DNA of 64,000 bases from Myxococcota bacterium (GTDB lineage Bacteria > Myxococcota > XYA12-FULL-58-9 > JALHOP01), in NCBI GenBank assembly GCA_022842935.1, contig JALHOP010000005.1, positions 124,001-188,000 on the forward strand. Direction: 5' to 3'. The notes under the pieces are model-generated. The model was not told where the DNA came from and did not search any database. It saw only the letters and a program-made list of their open reading frames with translations. The position numbers and the translations under genes were made by a program. Below, in pieces: positions 54,962 through 63,968 of this stretch; position 1 is the stretch's first letter, and the number at the start of each line of letters is the position of its first letter.

Positions 54962-55108
54962 GGGCGCGCTCTCTAGCCCGGCGCGGGGAACAACGTCTAG
55001 GGATCGACGCTTTTTTGCGCATCTTGGCCCCGGTCGACGTTGTAACGAAAGTCGATGACGTGACTGTCCTCACTTGTCCTAGCGGCGCGTTGTGGCATTG
55101 GCGTGCGC

Positions 55109-56650
55109 ATGCGTAATCTCGCCCTGACGATCGTGGTGTGTGCCGTTGCCTGTAGCGACGAGGTTGTTTGGTTGACGGCGACGGCCCCAGCCGATGGCTG
55201 TCCGAACGGGGGCACCAACGTCTCGATCGGGCCTGACGAAAACGACAACGGTCTCCTCGACGCTAGCGAGGTGCGCTCGACGTCGCCGATTTGCAGCCCC
55301 GAGGCGCAAGAAGGAAACGATGAGTTCCTCGCTGCCACGTCCCCGGCCGACACCGATGCGTGCCCGTGGGGCGGTACGCTCATCCACTTTGGCCGGGACA
55401 CCGACGGCAACGGCGTGCTCGACGGGGCTGAGTTCGCGAGCACGCAGCCACTCTGCAACGGCGCCGTCACGCCCAGCGGCGTGTCTCGCAACTGGACCGG
55501 GGCAGGTGGCGACGACCTTTGGTCGAACCCAGCCAACTGGGCCGGTGGGATTTCGCCACGCCCCGGGGACGACGTCGTTTTCGCCGTGTCGAGCGGGCTG
55601 ACGCGGACGCGCAATGATCTCGGGGTTGCCTTCGCGGTCGGCGACCTGCGCATCGCCGGCGGCTTCGAGCTCTATGGCGAAAAGGTCATCGTCTTGGGGG
55701 AGCTTCATTACGACGGATTGACCCGCGACGCCCCGTCCACAGTCGAGTTGCCGCTCGTCTTCTTGGCCTCGACGACCGTAACGGTTGATGACGATCCAAC
55801 CGTGGAGGTCGATCTGACCCTCACGGGCCCCATCGAGGGGGTCGACGGTCTGGTCAAGGCGGACCCGGGAACACTCGCTCTGCGGGGTGACAACCGCTAT
55901 CGCGGGGCGACCCGCATCGACGAGGGCCTCGTCATCGCCGCCACCGCGAATGCCATCCCTGCCGGCTCCGGCGTTTCCGTCCAGAACAACGGTACCTTCC
56001 GGGTGAGCGAGACCGGCGCGACGTGCGCCGCCCTCGGAGGGCCCGGTGCCGTGCAACTCGACGGCCCCCTCGTCATCGACGTGCCGAGCGGATTCGCGAG
56101 CTTCAGCGGTGTCCTCAGCGGAGGCGCGGCCCTGACGCTGCGCGGGAGCGGTCTGCAGCGCTTCAACAACGCGGCGCCGAGTTCCTATACCGGGACCGCC
56201 ACCGTCGAGGCGGGCACGCTAGAGATTTTCACCGATTGGCCAAACGCGAACGTCGACGTTGGCTCGCTCGGCACGTTGGTCGGCGACGGCACCCTCGCCG
56301 CTCTCACGGCTCGCGGCACGGTCGCTCCGGGAGGGGCGGGCATCGGTCGGCTCGCCGTGACGGGCGATATGGACCTGCGCGGCGCCCGTCTCGAGATCCA
56401 GCTCGACGGGAATCCTTCCGACATAATCGCCGCGGCCGGGAACCTCGACCTCACGGATACCGTGCTCGTGCCGTCCCTGCTCGCCGGCTACGTCCCCGGC
56501 GGCCCCACCATCATTCCCATCGGAGAGGTCGGGGGCACCATCACGGCAGCGTTCGTGGGCGTCGCCGAGGGCGGCGTCATCGACGTTGGGGGCAGCGACT
56601 GGCTCGTCTCGTACGCCGGTGGCGACATCGAGCTGACCTTGGCGCCTTAG
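55109..56650 (+). CDS. Lipoprotein with Asn/Gly-Asp repeats and autotransporter-type beta repeats
   Basis: A 513-aa protein (ATG 55109; GTG 55103 possible) with lipoprotein signal MRNLALTIVVCAVAC (Cys 15). Two copies of a module with Cys and a DxNxNGxLDxxE loop follow (CPNGGTNVSIGPDENDNGLL; CPWGGTLIHFGRDTDGNGVL), a DUF7151-like repeat. The remainder is an autotransporter-associated beta-strand repeat region (WTGAGGDDLWSNPANWAGG, LALRGDNRYRGATRIDEG, SSYTGTATVEAGTLEIF), but no translocating barrel is present. It is therefore probably an outer-membrane-anchored beta-helix lipoprotein. Confidence 0.72.
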   Translation: MRNLALTIVVCAVACSDEVVWLTATAPADGCPNGGTNVSIGPDENDNGLLDASEVRSTSPICSPEAQEGNDEFLAATSPADTDACPWGGTLIHFGRDTDGNGVLDGAEFASTQPLCNGAVTPSGVSRNWTGAGGDDLWSNPANWAGGISPRPGDDVVFAVSSGLTRTRNDLGVAFAVGDLRIAGGFELYGEKVIVLGELHYDGLTRDAPSTVELPLVFLASTTVTVDDDPTVEVDLTLTGPIEGVDGLVKADPGTLALRGDNRYRGATRIDEGLVIAATANAIPAGSGVSVQNNGTFRVSETGATCAALGGPGAVQLDGPLVIDVPSGFASFSGVLSGGAALTLRGSGLQRFNNAAPSSYTGTATVEAGTLEIFTDWPNANVDVGSLGTLVGDGTLAALTARGTVAPGGAGIGRLAVTGDMDLRGARLEIQLDGNPSDIIAAAGNLDLTDTVLVPSLLAGYVPGGPTIIPIGEVGGTITAAFVGVAEGGVIDVGGSDWLVSYAGGDIELTLAP

Positions 56651-57226
56651 CTAGCTGCGCAGGAAGATCAGCATGATGTGCGACGTGACGCCGAACAGAC
56701 CCCACAACAACAAATAGAGCGTCACGTAACCACCGACCGTGGCGCCCACCACCAGGTGGCGCGAAGGAACTTGCAGCCCCTCGAGCCCCGCGTGAAGCAA
56801 ATAAACGCCGTAGCTTGCGGCAGCCACCACGGCGAGCCGCGAGATGATGAAGAGCCACAAGATCTCGTCAGGCGCGAGGTACAGGCAGCCAGCGAGCCAC
56901 AAGGGAATCGAGGCGTAGGTCGCGAGGAGAAAGCTCTGGGTCTCAGTCAGCGTGCCCTCGAATTGGCGAACGACGGTCGGCAAGATGAGGGCGAGGCCAA
57001 TCAGGCATCCCACCTGCAGCACGAACCCGCTGGTCCCGAGCACCATGGCGGCGATGGGGTGACCGGTGATGACCGATGCCAAGAAGTCGGCGATGGGTCG
57101 TATGACGATGAGCGGCAGGATGAGGGTGACGACGAAGTGGGGCCACGACGGCGGGCTGGTCAGGCGTTCGCGTAGGAGCTCGTGGGGACCACGAAGCAGA
57201 GCGACGACTTCACGCTTCACGTTCAC
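56651..57226 (-). CDS. Yip1-like membrane protein
   Basis: A 191-aa protein with about five hydrophobic segments. The N-terminal RGPHELLRERLTSPPSWPHF and the segment VTLILPLIVIRPIADFLASV, then GCLIGLALILPTVVRQFEGT, fit the bacterial Yip1/YIP1-domain family. Role is unknown. ATG 57226 overlaps the stop of the upstream membrane-protein gene by 4 bp. Confidence 0.7.
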   Translation of the reverse strand: MNVKREVVALLRGPHELLRERLTSPPSWPHFVVTLILPLIVIRPIADFLASVITGHPIAAMVLGTSGFVLQVGCLIGLALILPTVVRQFEGTLTETQSFLLATYASIPLWLAGCLYLAPDEILWLFIISRLAVVAAASYGVYLLHAGLEGLQVPSRHLVVGATVGGYVTLYLLLWGLFGVTSHIMLIFLRS

Positions 57227-57819
57227 GGGCTGCTCCGGGCGCGAGGCTCGAGCTCACGAAAGCACAAGGTCAAGAACGTGAGGCTGACCGGCACCGTGAC
57301 CAGCCCGCCGACGAACGTGATCAGGCCGAGCAGGTTCACCAGAACGGTCACAAGTGCGACGACCAGGACGATTCCTGGAGCCCGCAAGGTGAGCGCGAGG
57401 GCGTTCTTCAGGCTTTGAGCCGCGAGGTCATCGGTGAGCGCCAGGTACCAGAAGGCGAACATGCATGCGATTGCGAGCAGGACACCAGGCAAAACGAAGG
57501 CGACCATGAGCACGAGGATGGCCAGCAGATAGACCAGCCAGGCGAGGATCGCCGCCACGGGGCGCTCGAAGCCCAGGCCAAGGTGCTGGAAATCGATGCT
57601 CTCACCCGCCTGCGCCCGACGCACCAGCCGGATGTAGCCAATCAATAGAGGCGCTGTGAGGATCGTCAGGGAGACCATTGATCCAGCGACCAAAAGAACG
57701 CCGGCCCCGACATGGACAAGCGGGTCGGCTAGGACCAGTGCGATGGCCCGACGCCCAAGCGCGATGATGTCGACGTGGGGTCCGATCGCGTTCGGGTGGC
57801 TTTCGCCCAAGTTAGCCAT
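57223..57819 (-). CDS. Membrane protein of unknown function
   Basis: A 198-aa protein with about four long hydrophobic segments (HVGAGVLLVAGSMVSLTILT, LVYLLAILVLMVAFVLPGVL, IVLVVALVTVLVNLLGLITF). It resembles the DUF975/glycerophosphoryl-type small integral-membrane families of unknown role. It is coupled to the Yip1-like gene downstream, so both may act together in the inner membrane. Confidence 0.65.
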   Translation of the reverse strand: MANLGESHPNAIGPHVDIIALGRRAIALVLADPLVHVGAGVLLVAGSMVSLTILTAPLLIGYIRLVRRAQAGESIDFQHLGLGFERPVAAILAWLVYLLAILVLMVAFVLPGVLLAIACMFAFWYLALTDDLAAQSLKNALALTLRAPGIVLVVALVTVLVNLLGLITFVGGLVTVPVSLTFLTLCFRELEPRARSSP

Positions 57820-57887
57820 GTGCTGAGCAATTTTCCGTTACACGGGTGTGGCTTGTAAAACTTTTTTGAGTGTAGGCTAGGGCGGTG

Positions 57888-58424
57888 ATGAGAGCTGCCA
57901 TCCTTCTGACCGTCCTGTCTGCCGTTGCGTGCAAGTCGGAGTGGTACGGCACGAGCAATGTTTACGCCTGGAATGGCTCCGACCAGATCGTGAAGCTCCA
58001 GCTCGAGGGCACCGATGACCTCGACCTGACGTTGCGTCCGCAGAGTGGTGAGCTGCTGCGCGACGTCGTTGCTGGCCCCTACACCATCGTCACGAAGCGC
58101 GAAGGCCAGCCCGACGCCTCCGCCCGCACCGAGATCCGCAAGGGCGACCTCACGGTCATCAATGTCGACGGACTCGGCTGTTTCGCTCGCGCCGATGTAG
58201 CCGGCAAGTACTCCGCCAACATGCGTTTCCCGGTTCAGGTGGTGAGCGAATATTCGAAAGACGCGGTGATTCGCATCGACACTGCCATCGACGTCCTGCC
58301 AGGCGAGCTGCTACCGCAGAAGCGCCCGAAGTCGGCCTATGGCTTCTACCGGGTGAGTCAGGTTCCTTGTGAGCTCATCGGAGACCGCAACAAAATGGCC
58401 GAGCACCTCAAGGAGCAGCGGTAA
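57888..58424 (+). CDS. Lipoprotein of unknown function
   Basis: A 178-aa protein from ATG 57888 with lipoprotein signal MRAAILLTVLSAVAC (Cys 15), then KSEWYGTSNVYAWNGSDQIV. A beta-rich mature part follows (KLQLEGTDDLDLTLRPQSGE, PYTIVTKREGQPDASARTEI). No family recognised. It is the first gene of a pair with the patatin lipase 5 bp downstream. Confidence 0.65.
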   Translation: MRAAILLTVLSAVACKSEWYGTSNVYAWNGSDQIVKLQLEGTDDLDLTLRPQSGELLRDVVAGPYTIVTKREGQPDASARTEIRKGDLTVINVDGLGCFARADVAGKYSANMRFPVQVVSEYSKDAVIRIDTAIDVLPGELLPQKRPKSAYGFYRVSQVPCELIGDRNKMAEHLKEQR

Positions 58425-58429
58425 GCTCG

Positions 58430-59620
58430 GTGACGTCACGGCCGGTTCGAGCGCTGGTGTTGTCGGGCGGTGGCGCGCGCGGCGCCTATGAAGCCGGTGT
58501 GCTCGCCTACATCTTCCAGGAGCTGCCGCCACGGCTTCTTGCGAACGCCCCGGTAAAGGTCTTGTGTGGCACGTCGGTGGGCGCCGTTACCGCGTGTTTT
58601 CTCGCCGGCAACGCGCATCTGCCGCACATGAATACCGCGCGCCTGCTCGACCTGTGGCGTCGGCTACGCCTCGACAAGACCATGCGCCTGTCGATGGTCG
58701 ACCTCCTGCGTATGCCGCTCGAGCTGCGCGCTACCTTCCGTCAGGAAGCCGCCGGCGTCCTTTTGAACTCGGCGGTGCTGCAGGAGATCGTGGTCCGCGA
58801 GACGCCATGGGTCCAGATTCGCCACAACATCCGGGCTGGCATTTTGTCCGCTTTGACGGTCAGCGCGACGCACATCGCCTCGGGGCGTACCGTGGTGTTC
58901 GTCGACAGAACCGATGGAACGACGCCTCCGTGGTCACGCGACACCAGAGTTGCCGCGCGCCCTACGCGCATTCGTCCCGCGCATGCCATGGCGTCCGCCG
59001 CAATCCCGTACTTGTTTGCGCCGATCGCGATCGACGGTGCCTGGTACTGCGACGGCAGCGTCCGCCAGAACACGCCGCTGTCGCCCGCGCTGCGCCTTGG
59101 CGCGGACCGCGTGCTGGTTTTGGGTCTCCGCTATGACGGACCCGACCAGGACTGGCCCCCTAAGCTCGAAGAGCCCGCGCCGCAGCCCTTCGAATACATG
59201 GGCAAGCTGCTCAACTCGTTGATGCTCGATAACCTCGACTATGACTTGAAGACGCTGCAGGGCTTCAACGAGCTGCTCAAGGCGGGCAAGCAGACGTTCG
59301 GTGAGGCCTTCTTGCCGCACATCAACGAGACGACGACGCGCTATCGCGGAGCCGGCTACCGCGAGGTGCAGGCGGTGTTCATCCGGCCGTCGCGCGACAT
59401 TGCCGAGCTTGCCAACGAGTTCGTGCGCCTGGTGCACCCCAACATCGGTGGTCTACCCGGTTGGATCCTCTCAAAGGTCGCGCAGACACAAGTGCAGCGC
59501 TCCGACATCCTCAGCTACTTGCTGTTCGACGGACGCTACGCGCAGACGCTCATCGAGCTGGGCATGCGTGATGCCGACGCCAACCGCGAACGGCTCATTG
59601 CCTTCTTCAGAGACGACTGA
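58430..59620 (+). CDS. Patatin-like phospholipase
   Basis: A 396-aa protein. The oxyanion-hole motif is LSGGGARGAYEAGVL near the N-terminus, the nucleophile elbow is CGTSVGAV (Ser49), and the Asp of the dyad is in YCDGSVRQNTPLSPAL (Asp208). It hydrolyses lipid acyl esters in the cytoplasm or at the membrane. A long helical C-terminal domain (about 260-396) follows. It lies 5 bp after the lipoprotein gene. Confidence 0.9.
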   Translation: MTSRPVRALVLSGGGARGAYEAGVLAYIFQELPPRLLANAPVKVLCGTSVGAVTACFLAGNAHLPHMNTARLLDLWRRLRLDKTMRLSMVDLLRMPLELRATFRQEAAGVLLNSAVLQEIVVRETPWVQIRHNIRAGILSALTVSATHIASGRTVVFVDRTDGTTPPWSRDTRVAARPTRIRPAHAMASAAIPYLFAPIAIDGAWYCDGSVRQNTPLSPALRLGADRVLVLGLRYDGPDQDWPPKLEEPAPQPFEYMGKLLNSLMLDNLDYDLKTLQGFNELLKAGKQTFGEAFLPHINETTTRYRGAGYREVQAVFIRPSRDIAELANEFVRLVHPNIGGLPGWILSKVAQTQVQRSDILSYLLFDGRYAQTLIELGMRDADANRERLIAFFRDD

Positions 59621-59664
59621 TCCCCAACGCGGGCCCAGTGAGGGCTCGCCAGGTGTGCGTGGCC

Positions 59665-60960
59665 CTAAGGCCGCTTGGCGCGTTCGCGAGCAACCGCCTC
59701 CATAATCCGCCCCGCGAGCAGGCCGGCGCGGTCGCCGTAGTGGCGCTCGCCCCAGTTGTAGCGGCGGATGGTCACGGCGTTGGGGCCACTGAAAAACGCT
59801 TCTGGGTTGGTGTCGCTGCCGAAGCGCAGGACGCGTCCTCGGGTGCTCGCGGGGAAGGACGTGGGAATCGTAAAGCCCGCGGCGCGCAGCTCGGCGACGG
59901 TCATCTCGGTGCCGTGTTGCAGGCGACGGATCGCCGCGGGCGTCCCGCGTAACTCGACCCCGATCGGCTGCCCGGAGACATAGCGCTCTGCCGGACGGTC
60001 GCGTCCGACGTTGGCGTAGAATCGCGCAGCAAGCTCGGCGCTTTCCACCGGATGCCACGGGTCGAGGTCGCCAGCCAGCAGCACCAGATTCGAGGGCATG
60101 AACTGGCACCAGCCAAGGGCCCCGGCCGATGAGCCGCCGAGGGTCGCGAGGTCGAGGTTGCGTTCGCGCGCGACGCGCACGAGGGCGCGCAGCTCGCCGC
60201 GGAAGAAGTCCTGGCGACCGCCGTCGAAGGCTCCGCGGACGATTTGCTGGAAGGCGTTGTGCCCGCCGGTGAAGCCTCCCATGTTCGTCTCGCCGCGCAG
60301 GGTGCCGTAGATGGCGGCGACGTCGATGCCGTGGCGCCGCGCGGCTTCCTCCGCGTCGGCGCCAAATTCGAGGGCGTACGCTGTCGCGCGCTGAATCCCC
60401 GATTCGAGATACGGTCGGACGGAGCGCTCGAAAGGTGTGCGCGCGTCGTCTTGACCCCCGTTGGGTGGCGCAATCGCGGTCGTCGCGCGTGGCAGAGCGA
60501 CGCGCTCCATTAGCGCCATGAGCCGCTCGTATTCGCCTTGGTCGTTCCCGGCGATTTCACGCAGGAACCGCTGCACCTCGGGGCGCTGATGGTAGGGGCG
60601 ACCGACGGCCGGCTGCCGCTGGGCTTGCGCCTCGGCTTGCCGCCAAACCTGCAGACGTCGCTCCTGCTCGACGGGGTCATTCGATCGGGGAGGGAACGGG
60701 ACGAGCTGCCCGACGTCGACTCTGGGGGGCGTCATGGCGGCGGCCCAGTCGAAGATGGGGAGAGCCTGGGGCTGAGCGACCCGGTCCGGAGCTGGCAACG
60801 GGAGTGCGCCTGTGGTCGGTCCCTGACTCAGACGAGCCGGTGCTGCTTCGCGGAGGTCTGCGTCGGCGGCATGGACGACTGTTGGCGCAACATCCGCGTG
60901 CTCGGCTGGCACGAGGACGGAGCTCTGGCCCGGCTGGAGTCCTCGGAGGGTGGTGCTCAT
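59665..60960 (-). CDS. MltB-like lytic transglycosylase without signal peptide
   Basis: A 431-aa protein. Residues 1-150 are Pro/Gln/Arg-rich and disordered. The catalytic domain (about 180-345) has AIYGTLRGETNMGGFTGGHN with Glu224 in the RGETNMG motif (GVETxYG in MltB), FFRGELRALVRVARERNLDL, and GSSAGALGWCQFMPSN, diagnostic for the MltB family, which cleaves peptidoglycan. The usual signal peptide is missing, so either a dedicated secretion system exports it or it works inside a phage-like context. A further ~85-residue domain follows. Confidence 0.75.
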   Translation of the reverse strand: MSTTLRGLQPGQSSVLVPAEHADVAPTVVHAADADLREAAPARLSQGPTTGALPLPAPDRVAQPQALPIFDWAAAMTPPRVDVGQLVPFPPRSNDPVEQERRLQVWRQAEAQAQRQPAVGRPYHQRPEVQRFLREIAGNDQGEYERLMALMERVALPRATTAIAPPNGGQDDARTPFERSVRPYLESGIQRATAYALEFGADAEEAARRHGIDVAAIYGTLRGETNMGGFTGGHNAFQQIVRGAFDGGRQDFFRGELRALVRVARERNLDLATLGGSSAGALGWCQFMPSNLVLLAGDLDPWHPVESAELAARFYANVGRDRPAERYVSGQPIGVELRGTPAAIRRLQHGTEMTVAELRAAGFTIPTSFPASTRGRVLRFGSDTNPEAFFSGPNAVTIRRYNWGERHYGDRAGLLAGRIMEAVARERAKRP

Positions 60961-61096
60961 GGAACCACGTTATCGGGAGGTCCGTTCCGGGGATGCGCCC
61001 GAAGCAGTGTCGACCTGGGAAAGGCGGGGAATATCGACTTTTCCGTCGCTTGGAGCTCCACGTTCTCGCGATCCTCGCGCTCTGGTACCGTGAGGC

Positions 61097-61972
61097 GTGA
61101 CGCGAACAGCCGAAAGAGACCGCTTCCTTGCGTCAGTGCGCGCGGCGCTCGATGCGGTCGCTTCTTCCCCAGGCGAGCTGGCGCGATGGCACAAGCTTGC
61201 AGAGCTCATCGACGGCGCGCGGGTGAACTTCGAGGAGTGTCTGGCTTCGGTGAGCGAGCTCAGCGCGCTCGACCAAGCGACGATAGTGCGCTGGGATCGC
61301 TATATCTGGCTGCAGGTCCACGAGCGATTCCCCGACGACCTGACGTCCGCCGAGGAGGCCGCCGAGTACTACGTGGGCGTCCTCGATGAACCGACGCTCG
61401 CAGCGCCGTTCATCGAGCAGCTCTTGGCGCACGACCCGCGTCATGCGGCCGGCCTGCGTTTGAAGGTCCAGTTGGATGCAATCGGCGACGACATCGACGG
61501 CGCGCGAGCGGCTTTGCTCGTGCTCGCGGAAGTGGCGCCTCGCGACGTCATCCACCACGGCCTCCTCGATCACTTCGACGAACATGACTGGGATTTCGTA
61601 CGGCCGGTGGCGGTGGCTCTCATCGACGCCATCGGGGCGGAGGCAAAGGGTTACGAAGGCAAGCTGCGCGAGCGGCTCACCGAGCTCGTCGCGGGACCAA
61701 CGCCGCGTCCGCCGCGCGAGGTCGCTCGACCCAGGGCAGAGGCCTGGGGGTATCTCGTTTTGCCCCTGTCCGACCTCGAGCTCTCGTTCGCGGCGCAGGC
61801 AGCGGCTCAGCGTACGCTAGGAGTGGCAACGGTGGGTGAGCTCATTGCCTACTCGGATGAGGCCGCGCGCGCCGCTGGTGTGCCCCTTGGTGTCATCATG
61901 GAGTGGAACGAGGTGCTGGCGGAGCTCGGTCTGTCGCTCGGGGCAGGCCGCTACCGACCGACCTTCCGGTGA
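61097..61972 (+). CDS. Protein with RpoA alpha-CTD-like C-terminal domain
   Basis: A 291-aa protein (GTG 61097). Residues 1-215 are helical, with TPR-like stretches (EEAAEYYVGVLDEPTLAAPF, HHGLLDHFDEHDWDFVRPVA). The last ~70 residues (LVLPLSDLELSFAAQAAAQR, LGVATVGELIAYS, WNEVLAELGLSLGAG) match the helix-hairpin-helix alpha-CTD of RNA polymerase, including the DLEL start and the GLSLG end. It is not RpoA, since no N-terminal assembly domain is present. It may target DNA or transcription partners. Another alpha-CTD-like fusion lies at 3569-4381. Confidence 0.65.
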   Translation: MTRTAERDRFLASVRAALDAVASSPGELARWHKLAELIDGARVNFEECLASVSELSALDQATIVRWDRYIWLQVHERFPDDLTSAEEAAEYYVGVLDEPTLAAPFIEQLLAHDPRHAAGLRLKVQLDAIGDDIDGARAALLVLAEVAPRDVIHHGLLDHFDEHDWDFVRPVAVALIDAIGAEAKGYEGKLRERLTELVAGPTPRPPREVARPRAEAWGYLVLPLSDLELSFAAQAAAQRTLGVATVGELIAYSDEAARAAGVPLGVIMEWNEVLAELGLSLGAGRYRPTFR

Positions 61973-62085
61973 CAATGCATCGCAACGCCATGACGGACCC
62001 ATCTACCCATGCCTGGTCATCGCGGGTGCGCGGCAAGTCGGGACACCTTTGCCGCCCTTGGCGGAGCGCGGCGGGCGAGGGCGTC

Positions 62086-62484
62086 ATGACGTGGGTCTGC
62101 GCACTGACCTTGACGTTCTGCTGCGTGACCGCGCTGGCCGACACCACCAGAGTGACGATAGACGTCGGCGCCATCGTGAGCGCGATGTTTCGTCCCCCGC
62201 CGGACCTCGCGCCGCTCAAAGCTCAGATGCGCGAGGCCCGCGACGGCGCCGAGGGAAAGCAGCGGCAGATCCTCACGCGTACGCTGAGTGTGACGGTCGC
62301 TTCTGAATCGCTGACAGTGCCCTCGTGCGACGCGAACCGACTCGCCACGTGGCAAGCGACCCTGACCCCGCGTCATTTTCGCTTCTCGCACCTAGGCCCG
62401 TGGTCTGCCGATGCATCAGCAACGACGAGCGCTACCGCGGCATGGGCCACGGTCTTGCCTCGCTGGAGACCTCGATCATCATGA
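62086..62484 (+). CDS. Possible small secreted protein
   Basis: A 132-aa frame from ATG 62086. The N-terminus is a plausible signal peptide (MTWVCALTLTFCCVTALA) and the mature part has two cysteine-free helices then a weakly organised tail. Its stop overlaps the next gene's ATG by 4 bp, as is common in this genome. The end of the frame is poor in coding signal, so it is uncertain. Confidence 0.4.
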   Translation: MTWVCALTLTFCCVTALADTTRVTIDVGAIVSAMFRPPPDLAPLKAQMREARDGAEGKQRQILTRTLSVTVASESLTVPSCDANRLATWQATLTPRHFRFSHLGPWSADASATTSATAAWATVLPRWRPRSS

Positions 62485-62870
62485 GCTTGAGCGCCCTGCG
62501 TCGTGAAGCCCCCGCCCCCCAGTGCTCGGATTGCAGCGCGCCGGTCGCCAAGGTCGAGCCTCAACACACGCCTGCGCAAGAGCTCGCTGGAAAGGTTGCC
62601 TACGCTGCTTACGCGACCAGCTGCATCGGCGGAGTAGCGATCGCAGGTAGCGCGCTCGTCTTTGTCGCGGGCCTCATCGCGACCGGCGTCATTGACCACA
62701 AATATGGCACCAATACGTCGCAGTTCTTCCTGAGCAACGCGAAGACCTTCGAGTCGGCGATGACCGGGGGCGCGGTTTTCCTCGGTGCCTGCGCGGCAAT
62801 CATGACGGCAAGCCTTGGAGCGTTTGGTATCTCCTCGCTCGCGGCGAAGCTTCGTCGCGCGAACGCTTAG
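62481..62870 (+). CDS. Small protein with two membrane segments and N-terminal Cys pair
   Basis: A 129-aa protein from ATG 62481. CSDCSAP lies near residue 15-20, then a helix and two hydrophobic segments (SCIGGVAIAGSALVFVAGLI and GAVFLGACAAIMTASLGAFG) joined by a polar loop. No signal peptide. Similar in layout, not clearly in sequence, to the protein at 51908-52381. Function unknown. Confidence 0.55.
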   Translation: MSLSALRREAPAPQCSDCSAPVAKVEPQHTPAQELAGKVAYAAYATSCIGGVAIAGSALVFVAGLIATGVIDHKYGTNTSQFFLSNAKTFESAMTGGAVFLGACAAIMTASLGAFGISSLAAKLRRANA

Positions 62871-63155
62871 ACCCCGAGTAGCCGTGCACGCGCGAGGCGT
62901 GCCGCACATTTCATTACCAGCTTGCTGCTTGACCAATGACCGCCCGGTCCTTAGAGCCTCGCTGATGGACGTCTTGTCCTTTGTCTGCGGGGGCCCTGTC
63001 CGCTGAAGCGCGCATCGCTATCGCCGGAGTCTCAATCGATGCGGCCGCCGGCTATTTCCAAGGCGCCACCGTGGCCTCGGGGTTTGGGGAGCAGGGCGCG
63101 CCGGCACGCCGAACCGGGCGCCGCGGTGAGCGCGACGCCCGGGTGCGTGTGCGCC
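62871..63155. other. Intergenic region
   Basis: About 285 bp between convergent genes with no supported gene or clear terminator. Confidence 0.4.
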
Positions 63156-63968
63156 TTACTTACCGGCGTTCTCGAAGCCGGGCAGCTCGTCGAGCTTCGG
63201 CATGAAGACGATCTCGACGCGACGATTTTGGGTCTTGTTTTCGACCGTATCGTTCGCTGCGAGCGGATCGAACTCGCCGTTGCCTGCGGCTGAGATGTTT
63301 GCGGCTGGCACACCAGCCTGGACCATCAGCTTGGTCACCTCGACAGCGCGCTGCGTCGACAGCTCCCAGTTCGACGGGAAGCGCGCGGTCTTGATGGGGG
63401 CGCTATCGGTGTGACCCACGACCTGGAACTTGCGGTCTGGGAACTCTTTGATGGTCTGCGCGAGCTGCTCGATCGCGGCCTTGGCCTCTGGCTTGATGAG
63501 GATGCCACCCGGCGGGAAGACGACGTCGCTCGACATCTGCACGACCATGCGACCGTTGCGGATCTTCACCTGCAGAGTGCCGGCGTCGATCATCTTGTTC
63601 AGCTTCTCCATGACCTTGCGGTACTCGGCGTTTCGCTGCTCGGCGCTGGCGCGCAGACGGCGGAGCTCTTCGACCTCTTTGGCCAAGGCCGCGCGCTCGT
63701 CACTGAGCGAGGTCTTGGCGGCGGTCAGTTCTTCGACGTTCTGGCCGAGCGCGGTGAGCTTCGATGCCATCTGGGCGTTCTGGTCGCGCGTTTTGACCAG
63801 GTCCGCGTCGCAGAGGCCGCTCTTCTCCTGGCAGCCGGCGAGATCGTTTTTGAGCTGATCGCGCTCCTTGACCACTGCTTCGTGGGTGCCGCTACCAACG
63901 CAGGCGGTTGCAAGGACGGCAGCCAAGCCAAAAGCGCTGCCAGAAAGGACATTTGAACGGATCTTCAC
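63156..63968 (-). CDS. OmpA-family peptidoglycan-binding lipoprotein
   Basis: A 270-aa protein. GTG 63968 is preferred because GGGAGG (63978 to 63973) precedes it. Lipoprotein signal ends LAAVLATAC. A coiled coil covers about residues 30-125 (AVVKERDQLKNDLAGCQEKS, AALAKEVEELRRLRASAEQR). The OmpA C-domain follows (DVVFPPGGILIKPEAKAAIE, FQVVGHTDSAPIKTARFPSN, NWELSTQRAVEVTKLMVQAG, ENKTQNRRVEIVFMP), which binds the peptidoglycan diaminopimelate. It anchors the outer membrane to the wall. Its upstream region is cut by the window edge. Confidence 0.9.
   Translation of the reverse strand: MKIRSNVLSGSAFGLAAVLATACVGSGTHEAVVKERDQLKNDLAGCQEKSGLCDADLVKTRDQNAQMASKLTALGQNVEELTAAKTSLSDERAALAKEVEELRRLRASAEQRNAEYRKVMEKLNKMIDAGTLQVKIRNGRMVVQMSSDVVFPPGGILIKPEAKAAIEQLAQTIKEFPDRKFQVVGHTDSAPIKTARFPSNWELSTQRAVEVTKLMVQAGVPAANISAAGNGEFDPLAANDTVENKTQNRRVEIVFMPKLDELPGFENAGK

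Noticed and set aside
62373-62936. Reverse 187-aa frame over the small membrane protein near 62.5 kb
   Set aside because: Arg-rich shadow; the forward frame has two hydrophobic segments and an ATGA coupling.
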